DNA of 12,504 nucleotides from an uncultured Clostridia bacterium (GTDB taxonomy: Bacteria; Bacillota; Clostridia; Christensenellales; Aristaeellaceae). Positions 1 through 7,272 of the stretch are shown piece by piece. Both the position numbers and the translations under genes were made by a program. The first letter of the stretch is position 1. The number at the start of each line of letters is the position of its first letter. The notes beneath the pieces were generated by a model. The model had not been told where the DNA came from. It ran no database searches and saw nothing but the letters and a program-made list of their open reading frames with translations. The stretch spans positions 1-12,504 of the forward strand of contig CAKTTL010000083.1 in assembly GCA_934615235.1 (NCBI GenBank), given 5' to 3'.

Positions 1-155
1 CTTGCGTTGAATCCTGTTATCATTTCAAGACTGATTTCTCAGCCTCGTAATGCTCTCAGCGAATTGACTGTCTCTTTTCTCTCTTGCTTCCTGTATCGTT
101 TTCAAGGACCGCCCTCGCGCCGTTCTGTGAGGTTTTTGTCTCACGTCCGGGTGCT
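1..155 (-). other. Probable rRNA operon leader (5' part, leftward)
   Basis: This stretch lies directly downstream of the strong leftward promoter and holds no credible reading frame. Read on the minus strand it starts with a GC-rich arm (144-153), then a small GTGAG/CTCAC hairpin, then TCCTTGAAAACGA (about 96-108), which resembles the boxA antitermination element found in Bacillota rRNA leaders (CTTTGAAAACT type). A purine-rich unstructured run follows to the window edge. The 16S gene itself is not in the window, so the rRNA assignment is inferred from promoter strength and the boxA-like motif. It could instead be the leader of another highly expressed RNA or gene. Confidence 0.45.
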
Positions 156-160
156 CAGAT

Positions 161-229
161 ATAATACACCCGGACGCGTTTTTTGTCAACCCTTTTTTCG
201 CATTTTTTCTTTATTTTTTCAGTGTTTTT
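161..229 (-). promoter_or_regulatory. Very strong sigma-A promoter with phased A-tract UP region
   Basis: On the minus strand, a perfect -35 TTGACA (184-189) is followed by a 17-bp spacer and a -10 TATTAT (161-166). Upstream of the -35 are four A-tracts (plus-strand T runs at 193-198, 203-208, 214-219 and 225-229) whose centres are 10, 11 and 10.5 bp apart. This is the arrangement expected for bent DNA or an UP element that contacts RNA polymerase alpha subunits. A perfect 10-bp inverted repeat (144-153 and 167-176) brackets the -10. Transcription would start near 154 and run off the left edge. This architecture is typical of stable-RNA promoters. Confidence 0.78.
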
Positions 230-243
230 GTGAAACACGAACG

Positions 244-1485
244 TTATCTTTTAATCGTGATTTCCTGTTCGTATTTTTTAGCGTCTTCCAGCCATTTTGT
301 GCCAACCGGGACGTCCTGTCGTTCGCAAAATTCATCCCACACAGCGCCCATAGGCATCGTAAGCAGCTCCTGCTGCAGCGCCAGACGGGAACTGCGGTCG
401 CCCTCGGCCTCCAGTTTTTTCAGCGTCGCGACAGGTTCAAGGAGGGCGGCGAGGAGCGCTTTGCGCGCGTTCCGCGCGCCAACCGTCCACGCGATGACGC
501 GGTTAATGGACGCGTCGAAGTAATCGAGCGCAATATAAACGCGCTCCAGCGCGTCCGCGCGAACAACTTCCCGCATAATCTGACGCGTTTCGTCATCCAG
601 CAGCACGACGTGGTCGCTGTCCCAGCGGACGGGGCGGCTGACGTGCAGCAGCATCTTCTCGGCGAAGCACAGCACCGTGCTGATCTTGCTGGAAATCAGC
701 TCGGTCGGATGGAAGTGGCCCGCGTCCATGGTGATGAGCAGCTCGGGGTGCTGCACGACATAGGCCCAGTAGAACTCGTTCGAGCCGGGCACATACGATT
801 CGCTGCCGATGCCGAACAGCTTCGACTCCAGCGCGTCGCGCGTATATTCAAGATTCTTCTTCTCGGCGAAAATCTGGTTCAGGCTGTCAATGAGCCGCAT
901 GCGCGGGCCGACGGTATCGATCGGCACTTCCTTCTCGCCGTCGTGAATCCAGTGGTTCGTCACGCAGGTCTTGCCGGTGCTGCGGCCGAAGTATTCCGCG
1001 ATATCGCGCACGCACTTGGCATGGCGGATCCAGAAGGCGCGCAGGCCCTCGTCCGGATTGGTGAGGGAGCCGTTCTCGCTCAGGGGCGAGGAGAAGAAGG
1101 TGGTGTTAAAATCCAGGCCGATACCCAGCGCGTTGGCCCACTCCACCCAGGATTCAAAATGGCGCGGTTCCAGCTCGTCGCGCGCGACGGGCTTGCTGCT
1201 GTCGAGGTAATTGGCGTGCAGGTTCACCTTTTTCGCGCCGGGAACATACGAAAGCACCTTTTCCATATCGCTGCGCAGTTCTGCGATATTCCGGGCTCTG
1301 CCCGGATAATTGCCCGTCGCCTGGATGCCGCCGGTCAGCGTCTCGCCGCCCTCGAAGCCGAGCACGTCGTCGCCCTGCCAGCAATGAATGGACAGCGGCG
1401 CCTTCGCCAGCTGCTCCATCGCCTTCTCTACGTCTACGCCGATGGCGGCGTACTGTTCCTTCGCCATTTCAAACATCTTGGACAT
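244..1485 (-). CDS. rhaA: L-rhamnose isomerase
   Basis: A 413-residue cytoplasmic TIM-barrel aldose-ketose isomerase that converts L-rhamnose to L-rhamnulose, the first step of rhamnose catabolism; length is normal for RhaA. The match is full length: an N-terminal SIHCWQGDDVLGFE segment, KVNLHANYL near residue 87, and the metal-site region MDAGHFHPTE (D254, H257), H281, WDSDH (D289, D291) and D321. These fit the spacing of the known E. coli metal and catalytic ligands. The start at 1485 is supported by GGGAGG 8-12 nt upstream. It is last in a leftward run, 52 nt after the membrane-protein gene, and may have its own weak promoter in the AT-rich gap. No rhamnulokinase, aldolase, transporter or regulator is nearby, so the rest of the pathway must be encoded elsewhere. 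The identification is secure. Confidence 0.96.
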   Translation of the reverse strand: MSKMFEMAKEQYAAIGVDVEKAMEQLAKAPLSIHCWQGDDVLGFEGGETLTGGIQATGNYPGRARNIAELRSDMEKVLSYVPGAKKVNLHANYLDSSKPVARDELEPRHFESWVEWANALGIGLDFNTTFFSSPLSENGSLTNPDEGLRAFWIRHAKCVRDIAEYFGRSTGKTCVTNHWIHDGEKEVPIDTVGPRMRLIDSLNQIFAEKKNLEYTRDALESKLFGIGSESYVPGSNEFYWAYVVQHPELLITMDAGHFHPTELISSKISTVLCFAEKMLLHVSRPVRWDSDHVVLLDDETRQIMREVVRADALERVYIALDYFDASINRVIAWTVGARNARKALLAALLEPVATLKKLEAEGDRSSRLALQQELLTMPMGAVWDEFCERQDVPVGTKWLEDAKKYEQEITIKR

Positions 1486-1537
1486 AGTTTTTTCCTCCCG
1501 TATTCAATTGGTTATATAAATTGGATTCCGAACGAAA

Positions 1538-2293
1538 TTAGATCAGTTCCTTCTTTTCCGGCTTCTTCCCCGCCAGGCGCTGCCTGGCTTCCTTCTTCAG
1601 GCGCTTGCGCGGGCGGCTCTTCGCTTCTTCGATGGCTTTCTTTGTCCGCGCGTAGCGCTGCGGACCGAACTGATAGCCGATCGCATAGCACGCCGGAAGC
1701 AGCAGGGAAACGAGCGGGCTCACCCGGTCGAACAGGAGCGACGCCGCGTCCGTCATCTCTCCCAGCAGGCTCACATACGGGAACAGCGCGAAGCGCACGC
1801 CCACGCGGACGTAATCCGTCCACGCGGCCTTTACGACCGTCCCCTGCATATACGCCACGGCGTTCCCGATCTCGGGGCGCGCCATGTAGCTGTTCAGCCA
1901 GGAAGGCGTATCCTGCAGCGAATACGCATACGGCTGCGCCGTCACGGCCACGCACAGCGCCGCCGCGAACAGCAGCAGCCCGCCCAGCGCAGCGCCCAGC
2001 ACCACGCGCCCGCGGGAAAAGCGCTTGGCTTTCTCGTCCGCGGAGGGCACGTAGCCGTTCTTTTTCGCCAGCTTGTCGAGCGTCTCGGTCATGGTGTAGT
2101 CGGTTTCGCCCTGCGCCGCGCCGCCCAGCGCCACCAGCGCCCACGCCGCCGCGATAATCAGTCCCACCAGCGGCATTCGCAGCGCCGCGCTCGCGGCGGA
2201 CAGCGAGGAAGTCAGCATCAGCCCGGCCACCCCGAAGATCACTTCGTAGCCAAGGATGGACAGCGCCGTTTTGAGCAGTCTGTTGTTTTTCAT
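1538..2293 (-). CDS. Hypothetical multi-pass membrane protein with basic C-terminal tail
   Basis: A 251-residue protein of unrecognised family. Hydrophobic segments are visible at about residues 9-32, 41-60, 96-119, a weaker one at 163-178, and 191-208. That gives four or five membrane spans with a soluble loop at 61-95 and another at 120-160. The last 40 residues are very rich in Lys, Arg and Glu (from YARTKKAIEEAKSRPRKR onward) and are probably a cytoplasmic, nucleic-acid- or lipid-facing tail. The start at 2293 is 6 nt after the alr stop. A G-run (GGGGG) overlaps the alr end, so it is very likely co-transcribed with, and perhaps translationally coupled to, alr. Its place after alanine racemase hints at an envelope role, but nothing in the sequence proves this. 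Function unknown. Confidence 0.8.
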   Translation of the reverse strand: MKNNRLLKTALSILGYEVIFGVAGLMLTSSLSAASAALRMPLVGLIIAAAWALVALGGAAQGETDYTMTETLDKLAKKNGYVPSADEKAKRFSRGRVVLGAALGGLLLFAAALCVAVTAQPYAYSLQDTPSWLNSYMARPEIGNAVAYMQGTVVKAAWTDYVRVGVRFALFPYVSLLGEMTDAASLLFDRVSPLVSLLLPACYAIGYQFGPQRYARTKKAIEEAKSRPRKRLKKEARQRLAGKKPEKKELI

Positions 2294-2299
2294 CGGTAA

Positions 2300-3430
2300 T
2301 CAATCCCCCTGTTTCATGTATACCCTTGGCACGCGCCTGGACGGCGCGAGCATCGCCTCGTAATCGATCACGTCCATCCATTCCGCCAGCTGACGGATCG
2401 TAATTTTCTGCGCGCCCTGCGCGCCCAGGAGGACGACCTCGTCCCCCGCCTGCGCGAGCGGAATTTCCGTCACGTCGAGCATCGCCTGATCCATGCACAC
2501 GCGGCCGATCACCGGCGCGCGCTGCCCGCGCACCAGCGCGTACGCTCTGTTGCCCATCCGGCGCGGATAGCCGTCCGCGTAGCCGACCTCGACGGTCATC
2601 ACGCGCGTGAGCCTCTGCGCGGTAAACGCGCGGCCGTAGCCGATCGTCTCGCCGGGCGCGACGGTTTTGACGTACGCCGCCTCCGTCACCCAGCGCATCG
2701 CCTCGCCGAGCCCCTCCCCTTCCCCGCCGGGAAAGCGCGGGTTCTCGTACAGCGCCACGCCCGCGCGCACCATATCGTGCGCGTACTGCGGCGCGCGCAG
2801 CATGGCGGCGCTGTTTGCGCAGTGCAGCAGAATTTCCGGATGCGCAGCCTTTACCGGCCCCGCGAGCGCCATGAACCGTTCGTGCTGCTCCCGCTCGAAC
2901 GCCTCGCCGCCGGTCTCGTCTGCCGTGGCGAAATGCGTAAACGCTCCGGTCAGCTTCACGCGCGGCGCGGCCTCGATTGCCGCGAGCACGCGGCGCGCTT
3001 CTTCTTCCGTCCGCACGCCGATGCGCCCCATGCCGCTGTCGATTTTCAGATGCGCGGCCGCCGTCTTCCCCAGCCGCTGCGCGGCCGACTGCAGATTCTC
3101 CACCGTCCGCTCATCGTACACCGTCTGTGTCAACCCGAATTGAACGTCCGCCTCCGCCCCGGCGGCGTTGACCCCGCCGAGGACGAGAACCGGCGCTTCA
3201 ATGCCCGCCTCGCGCAGCGCGGCGCCTTCCTCCGGGATAGCGACGGCCAGGGCGTCCGCGCCGTTTGCCAGCGCCGCACGCGAAACCTCGACCGCGCCGT
3301 GCCCGTACGCGTCCGCCTTGACGACGGCCATCATCTTCGCGCCCGCCGGCGTTTTCGCGCGCAGATACCGCGCGTTGCGCGCAATCACGTCCAGATCAAT
3401 CTCCAGCCTTGTGAGCCTGTATTGCTCCAT
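2300..3430 (-). CDS. alr: Alanine racemase (PLP-dependent)
   Basis: A 376-residue fold-type III PLP enzyme that interconverts L- and D-alanine to supply D-Ala for peptidoglycan. K38 in VVKADAYGHG is the PLP-binding lysine and Y265 in GYGRAFT is the second catalytic base. The CMDQ segment (about 312-315) and the C-terminal IDYEAMLAPSRRVPRVY are also family features, and the length is normal. The start was set at 3430 because its ATG overlaps the iorB stop by one base (TAATG), a classic reinitiation junction; the open frame continues upstream but only as a shadow of iorB. One oddity is VRAGVALYENPRF near residue 221, where relatives usually have ALYG. In spore formers Alr can also act on the spore coat to limit L-alanine germination; that is not implied specifically here. 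It is second to last of the coupled gene group. Confidence 0.95.
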   Translation of the reverse strand: MEQYRLTRLEIDLDVIARNARYLRAKTPAGAKMMAVVKADAYGHGAVEVSRAALANGADALAVAIPEEGAALREAGIEAPVLVLGGVNAAGAEADVQFGLTQTVYDERTVENLQSAAQRLGKTAAAHLKIDSGMGRIGVRTEEEARRVLAAIEAAPRVKLTGAFTHFATADETGGEAFEREQHERFMALAGPVKAAHPEILLHCANSAAMLRAPQYAHDMVRAGVALYENPRFPGGEGEGLGEAMRWVTEAAYVKTVAPGETIGYGRAFTAQRLTRVMTVEVGYADGYPRRMGNRAYALVRGQRAPVIGRVCMDQAMLDVTEIPLAQAGDEVVLLGAQGAQKITIRQLAEWMDVIDYEAMLAPSRRVPRVYMKQGD

Positions 3431-4008
3431 TACGCCTTCTCTCCCAGCTGCCAGCCGGCCAGGAACGCCCAGCGGTTGGCTTCGATGGTTTTCGGCGGCA
3501 CGCAGGCCTCGACGGCCGCAAGCCACGCCTCCTGCGTAAAGCTCTCCCCCGCCGCGAACGCGCCGAGCAGCGCGATGTTGACGGACTTGGGCGCGTCGCA
3601 TTCCGCCGCGACGGCGCGCGCGTCGAATTCCAGCACCCGCCCGCGGCTGCGCAGCAGCGCGTCGATGCCCTCGGGGTATTCCGCCGCGCCGATTTTGACC
3701 GTTACCGGCTCGATCTTCTGGCTGTTGACGACGATGCGTCCGCCCTCCCGAAGGAAAGGCAGCGCCCGCGCCGCTTCCATCAGCTCGAAGGAAAGGATCG
3801 CGTCCGCCTCGCCCTCTGTGACAAGCGGAGAGAGCACCTTCTCGCCCACGCGCACGTGCGTGATTACGTCGCCGCCGCGCTGCGACATACCGTGCACCTC
3901 GCTGACCTTGATATCCAGCCCCGCGTCCATCGCAAGCCTGCCCAGCACGCGGCTGGCCAGCAGAATGCCCTGCCCGCCCACGCCGACGATGATGATATCC
4001 TTTTTCAT
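3430..4008 (-). CDS. iorB: Indolepyruvate:ferredoxin oxidoreductase, beta subunit
   Basis: A 192-residue gamma-type 2-oxoacid oxidoreductase subunit that partners IorA in the CoA-dependent oxidative decarboxylation of aryl pyruvates from aromatic amino acids (indolepyruvate, phenylpyruvate), reducing ferredoxin. Key signs are the N-terminal MKKDIIIVGVGGQG glycine-rich motif and SEVHGMSQRGGDV near residue 36. The length is close to that of known IorB. The start at 4008 was chosen because the ATG overlaps the iorA stop (ATGA, 4005-4008). The longer frame upstream is an out-of-frame shadow of iorA. It ends by sharing one base with the alr start. The enzyme is oxygen-sensitive in characterised members, in line with an anaerobic host. 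Confidence 0.94.
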   Translation of the reverse strand: MKKDIIIVGVGGQGILLASRVLGRLAMDAGLDIKVSEVHGMSQRGGDVITHVRVGEKVLSPLVTEGEADAILSFELMEAARALPFLREGGRIVVNSQKIEPVTVKIGAAEYPEGIDALLRSRGRVLEFDARAVAAECDAPKSVNIALLGAFAAGESFTQEAWLAAVEACVPPKTIEANRWAFLAGWQLGEKA

Positions 4009-5561
4009 TTCCGCTCCCCCTTCAAAAGCACGCACGGCCGCTTTACGATCAGCACGGAAACCGCCTCGCGGGCAAGCTCCTCCTCCAGCGCCGCGTCGAA
4101 CGCCTTCACGTCGAACGGATCGACCGTGCGGACGCTCGCCGCGCCGCATGCGCGGCAAAGCGCTTCCAGATCGAGCGCCGGGGCGGGCTCGCCGTGGATG
4201 TTAAAGCCGCTGGCCGGGTTCTCCTGATGGCCCGTCATGCCGGTGATGCGGTTATCGAGCACGAGCACGGTGATCGTGCCGCCGTTATAGCACGCGTCGA
4301 TGAGCGGCGTGATGCCGGAATGCATAAACGTGCTGTCGCCGATGACGGCGACGGCATGGCGGCTGAATTCCTTCCCGCGCGCCTTTTCCATGCCGAAGGC
4401 CATGCCGATGGACGCGCCCATGCAAAGCGACGTATCCAGGCTGGAAAGCGGCGGCAGCGCGCCGAGCGTGTAGCAGCCGATATCGCCGAAGACGGTCAGA
4501 CCGCGCTTCTTCAGCTGCTGAAACGTCACCCGGTGCGGGCAGCCCGGACACAATGCCGGCGGACGGCCGGGCATCACGGGCAGTCGGGGCGGATTCGCCT
4601 TTTCGCCCGTGAGAATTTCGCGGATTTTCAGCACGGAAAGCTCGCCCTGCAGCCCCGTCTTATCCTTGCCCGAACAGGCGACTCCATGCGCCCGAAGCTG
4701 GTTTTCCATGAACGGCTCCAGCTCCTCGATCACAATCAGCTTTTCGACTTTTTCAGCAAATTCGGCAATCGCCGCAACGGGCAGCGGATAGCTCATGCCG
4801 ACCTTAAAGATGGAAACCTCCGGCGCAGCCTCGCGCACATACTGGTAACACACGCCAGCGCACACCACACCGATTCGTAAATCACGATATTCAGCGCGGT
4901 TAATCTCCATTTTATTGCAGTTTTCACCGAGTTTCTTTTCCCGCTCCTCCACAATAAGATGCCGGCCGCGCGCCATCGCGGGCATCATGACGTATTTGCG
5001 CATATCCTTCTTATAAGGAAGAATCGCGCGCTCCGCGCGTTCCCCGAGCGTTACCAAAGAGCGCGCGTGCGCGATGCGCGTGGTCAGGCGCAGCAGAACG
5101 GGCGTATCGTACCCCTCGGAAAGCTCGAAGGCGAGCTTTACAAAATCCTTGCATTCCTGCGCGTCGGCAGGCTCCAGCATGGGCACGTGCGCGCTGCGCG
5201 CGTAAAGGCGCGTATCCTGCTCGTTCTGCGAGGAGAACATGAACGGGTCGTCCGCCACGACGGCGACAAGCCCGGCGTTCACGCCCGTATACGCCGCCGT
5301 AAAGAGCGGATCGGCCGCGACGTTCAGTCCGACGTGCTTCATGCACGTCATCGCCCGCGCGCCGCCGACGGCCGCGCCGTAGGCCACTTCCATGGCCACC
5401 TTCTCGTTCGTGGCCCATTCGCTGTTAATTTCCGGATATTTCGAAACGGTTTCGGTAATCTCCGTCGACGGGGTGCCGGGATAGCTCGAGCAGACCTTCA
5501 CGCCCGCTTCCCACGCGCCGCGCGCCACGGCCTCGTTGCCAAGATAAAGCGCTTTTTCCAT
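4005..5561 (-). CDS. iorA: Indolepyruvate:ferredoxin oxidoreductase, alpha subunit, lacking the C-terminal ferredoxin domain
   Basis: This 518-residue subunit carries the pyrimidine- and TPP-binding domains. Visible features are SSYPGTPSTEI (25-35), the MTCMKHVGLN segment (71-80), CPGCPHR (338-344), DIGCYTLG (360-367) and the TPP/Mg site GDSTFMHSG (409-417) with LDNRITGMTGHQ (435-446). Known IorA proteins continue about 60-70 residues further into a ferredoxin-like domain with two CxxCxxC motifs. Here the protein stops at RPCVLLKGERK, at the iorB start, with no such motifs in any frame there. C338, C341, C363 and C510 could hold the single cluster near TPP (inference). The start at 5561 was chosen over an in-frame ATG at 5576 because GAGG lies 9 nt upstream and the further ATG has no ribosome site. 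It leads the leftward gene group. Confidence 0.93.
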   Translation of the reverse strand: MEKALYLGNEAVARGAWEAGVKVCSSYPGTPSTEITETVSKYPEINSEWATNEKVAMEVAYGAAVGGARAMTCMKHVGLNVAADPLFTAAYTGVNAGLVAVVADDPFMFSSQNEQDTRLYARSAHVPMLEPADAQECKDFVKLAFELSEGYDTPVLLRLTTRIAHARSLVTLGERAERAILPYKKDMRKYVMMPAMARGRHLIVEEREKKLGENCNKMEINRAEYRDLRIGVVCAGVCYQYVREAAPEVSIFKVGMSYPLPVAAIAEFAEKVEKLIVIEELEPFMENQLRAHGVACSGKDKTGLQGELSVLKIREILTGEKANPPRLPVMPGRPPALCPGCPHRVTFQQLKKRGLTVFGDIGCYTLGALPPLSSLDTSLCMGASIGMAFGMEKARGKEFSRHAVAVIGDSTFMHSGITPLIDACYNGGTITVLVLDNRITGMTGHQENPASGFNIHGEPAPALDLEALCRACGAASVRTVDPFDVKAFDAALEEELAREAVSVLIVKRPCVLLKGERK

Positions 5562-5604
5562 TGCAAAAAACCTCATATCGCAAAAATACAATAAACCAGT
5601 TTGT

Positions 5605-5633
5605 ATTATAGCGCAGCGCCGGGAAAAAGGAAA
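5605..5633 (-). promoter_or_regulatory. Probable sigma-A promoter of iorA
   Basis: The minus strand shows a perfect -10 TATAAT (5605-5610) about 44 nt upstream of the iorA start. The best -35 at 17 bp is weak (TTTCCT, 5628-5633), set in a pyrimidine-rich run. It would drive iorA-iorB-alr and the downstream genes. The assignment rests mainly on the -10 and position. Confidence 0.5.
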
Positions 5634-5665
5634 GAAAAAAAGTCGCGTCCCGGCCGCGCGAGGCG

Positions 5666-5730
5666 TGTCGAAAATCCCCCATTTTTCGCGGCGAAATTCA
5701 ACGGTCTTGGCGGATACGATCCGCTACACT
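5666..5730 (+). promoter_or_regulatory. Spo0A-box region and probable promoter of spoIIGA-sigE
   Basis: A perfect Spo0A box TGTCGAA is at 5666-5672, and a one-mismatch copy CGGCGAA is at 5689-5695, 23 bp further on the same face of the helix. A possible -10, TACACT (5725-5730), lies about 28 nt before the spoIIGA start; TTCAAC (5697-5702) stands 22 bp upstream of it. The B. subtilis spoIIG promoter also has Spo0A boxes and an extended -35/-10 gap, so Spo0A~P control is the natural reading. The box is seen directly; the promoter elements are weaker. Confidence 0.5.
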
Positions 5731-5758
5731 GAAACCGTTTCCGAAAGGGGGCGGTCGC

Positions 5759-6457
5759 GTGCCGGTCGCGGAGGTTTTCCTGCTGAAAAACGCCTGCGCC
5801 GACGCGGCGCTTCTTTTTCTCGCCGCGCGCTTTCACGGCGTGCGGGCGAAGGGCGCGCGAATCGCTGCGGGCGCCGCGTTCGGCGCGCTGTGCGCGCTGC
5901 TCTCGCTGGCTGCGGGCGGCGCGATGCTGTCGCTGCCCGTAAAAGCAGCCGTCTGCGCCGGGATGGTTCTCATCGCCACAGGCAAAAGGAAGCTGCCCGC
6001 CGTGTGCGCGTCGGTGTGGACGGGCGCGCTGCTGGCGGGCGGCGCGAACCGGATGGGGCTTTCCTGGCTGACGGCGGGGTTCGTATCCGGCGCGGCGCTT
6101 TGCGCCCTGCAAATACGCCGCGGCGCGCCTGCGCCAAGGGAGGCGAAGCTTTCGCTCGTGCGCGGCGGAAAGGAAACGCGCGTCCCCGCCATTTACGACA
6201 GCGGCTGCCGCGCGATCGACCCCGGAACGCTGCTGCCGGTGATCGTCGTGCCGGCAGGGGCCGCGCCGCCGCGCGAGGGCGCGCGCGCAATCTGGGTAGA
6301 AACCGCCGCGGGCAGGGCGCGCCTTGCCTGCGTTGAACCGCAAGCGGTTTTGATCAACGGTATCCCCGTCAGTGCGTGCGTCGCCGCCGCCCCGGAAGGG
6401 ACGCTCCGATACGCGCTGATTCCCCCGGCGCTCGCCGCCGGAAGGAGGAGCAGATGA
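5759..6457 (+). CDS. spoIIGA: Sporulation sigma-E factor-processing peptidase SpoIIGA
   Basis: A 232-residue membrane-anchored aspartic protease that cleaves the pro-sequence from pro-sigma-E in the mother cell, triggered by forespore SpoIIR. The N-terminal half (about residues 5-118) is a run of hydrophobic segments with the family-type opening VFLLKNACADAALLFLAARF. The C-terminal half carries the protease motif AIYDSGC (D147 as the catalytic Asp) followed by IDPGTLLPVIVV. B. subtilis SpoIIGA is about 309 residues, so this one is short, mainly in the membrane part and C terminus. The usual D-S/T-G-N motif reads D-S-G-C here. The start is a GTG with GAAAGGGGG ending 7 nt upstream. It overlaps sigE by 4 nt (ATGA), giving coupled synthesis of protease and substrate. 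Confidence 0.85.
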   Translation: MPVAEVFLLKNACADAALLFLAARFHGVRAKGARIAAGAAFGALCALLSLAAGGAMLSLPVKAAVCAGMVLIATGKRKLPAVCASVWTGALLAGGANRMGLSWLTAGFVSGAALCALQIRRGAPAPREAKLSLVRGGKETRVPAIYDSGCRAIDPGTLLPVIVVPAGAAPPREGARAIWVETAAGRARLACVEPQAVLINGIPVSACVAAAPEGTLRYALIPPALAAGRRSR

Positions 6458-7164
6458 AGTGGCTTTCGCACCTGCGGGATTTTGCGCTGTCCCGGCTGTC
6501 GAAATGGTTCCCGGGGCGGGTGGATTACATCGGTGGCGCGGACATCTTGCCCGCGCCGCTTTCACGGGAGGAGGAAGAAAAGCTGGTGCAGGAACTGAAA
6601 CAGGACAGCGGCGCAATCCGCGCGACGCTGATCGAGCATAACCTGCGGCTGGTCGCGTTTATCGCGAGGAAGTTTGAAAACACAAATGTGGGAATCGAGG
6701 ATCTGATTTCGATTGGGACGATCGGGCTGATCAAGGCCGTCAATACGTTCGATCCGGGAAAAAAGATCAAGCTGGCGACGTATGCGTCGCGATGCATCGA
6801 GAACGAAATCCTGATGTACCTGCGCCGCAACAGCAAAAGCCGGCAGGACATATCGCTGGACGAGCCGCTGAGCACGGACTGGGACGGAAACGAGCTGCTG
6901 CTGTCGGACGTGTTGGGCTCGGACGACGACGACGTGTACCGCACGATCGAGGAGGACGTGGACCGGGAGCTGCTGCGCGATGCGCTGAAGAAGCTGACGG
7001 GACGCGAGCAGCGGATTATGTGCCTTCGGTTCGGGCTGGCCGGAGGAGAATGCCGGACACAGAAAGAGGTCGCGGATACGCTCGGGATTTCGCAGAGTTA
7101 TATTTCGAGGTTAGAAAAGAGGATTCTGCATCGATTGCGGCATGAAATGGTTCGCATGACCTGA
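6454..7164 (+). CDS. sigE: RNA polymerase sporulation sigma factor SigE (pro-sigma-E)
   Basis: The 236-residue early mother-cell sigma factor, made as an inactive precursor. Residues 1-24 form the basic, amphipathic pro-sequence that tethers it to the septal membrane; the mature-type segment begins around YIGGADILPAPLS (25-37). Region 2 spans about residues 55-125, with NLRLVAFIARKFENT, DLISIGTIGLIKAVNTFD and LATYASRCIENEILMYLRR. The C-terminal region 4 helix-turn-helix is TQKEVADTLGISQSYISRLEKR (about 202-223). The length matches B. subtilis SigE (239). The start at 6454 was chosen because it overlaps the spoIIGA stop, follows GGAGGAG, and yields the pro-sequence. sigG follows, but only after an 820-bp repeat-filled gap, so the two are likely transcribed separately. 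Confidence 0.97.
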   Translation: MKWLSHLRDFALSRLSKWFPGRVDYIGGADILPAPLSREEEEKLVQELKQDSGAIRATLIEHNLRLVAFIARKFENTNVGIEDLISIGTIGLIKAVNTFDPGKKIKLATYASRCIENEILMYLRRNSKSRQDISLDEPLSTDWDGNELLLSDVLGSDDDDVYRTIEEDVDRELLRDALKKLTGREQRIMCLRFGLAGGECRTQKEVADTLGISQSYISRLEKRILHRLRHEMVRMT

Positions 7165-7192
7165 CGCAAGCGGGCGGCAAAAAATGGAAGGT

Positions 7193-7213
7193 CCAGGGAA
7201 CTCAGTTCCCTGG
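7193..7213. repeat. Palindrome with 10-bp arms downstream of sigE
   Basis: CCAGGGAACT (7193-7202) and AGTTCCCTGG (7204-7213) are exact reverse complements around one base. The hairpin lies 29 nt after the sigE stop. No clean T-run follows (TGGGGTTTTAGG), so termination is possible but not shown. It may be the boundary of the repeat block. Confidence 0.7.
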
Positions 7214-7272
7214 TGGGGTTTTAGGAGCAAAGCCCCTAACGTAGCCCAAGCCCATGCGACCCGCGGCCGCAT

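Noticed and set aside
144..184. Plus-strand Rho-independent terminator (10-bp stem plus T6)
   Set aside because: The shape fits, but the T6 is one of several A/T tracts of the minus-strand promoter, and a plus-strand gene would have to overlap the inferred leader. Kept only as an alternative.
7..2157. A 716-codon open frame on the plus strand
   Set aside because: It runs antisense through rhaA and the membrane-protein gene, is Arg/Ala/Pro-rich late on, has no ribosome site, and exists because of the high GC of those genes.
3430..3601. Longer alr start
   Set aside because: The extension is out-of-frame iorB sequence; the ATG at 3430 overlaps the iorB stop and gives the standard N terminus.
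2777..4204. A 475-codon plus-strand frame antisense to alr and iorB
   Set aside because: Shadow of high-GC genes; the alr and iorB frames carry the clear family motifs.
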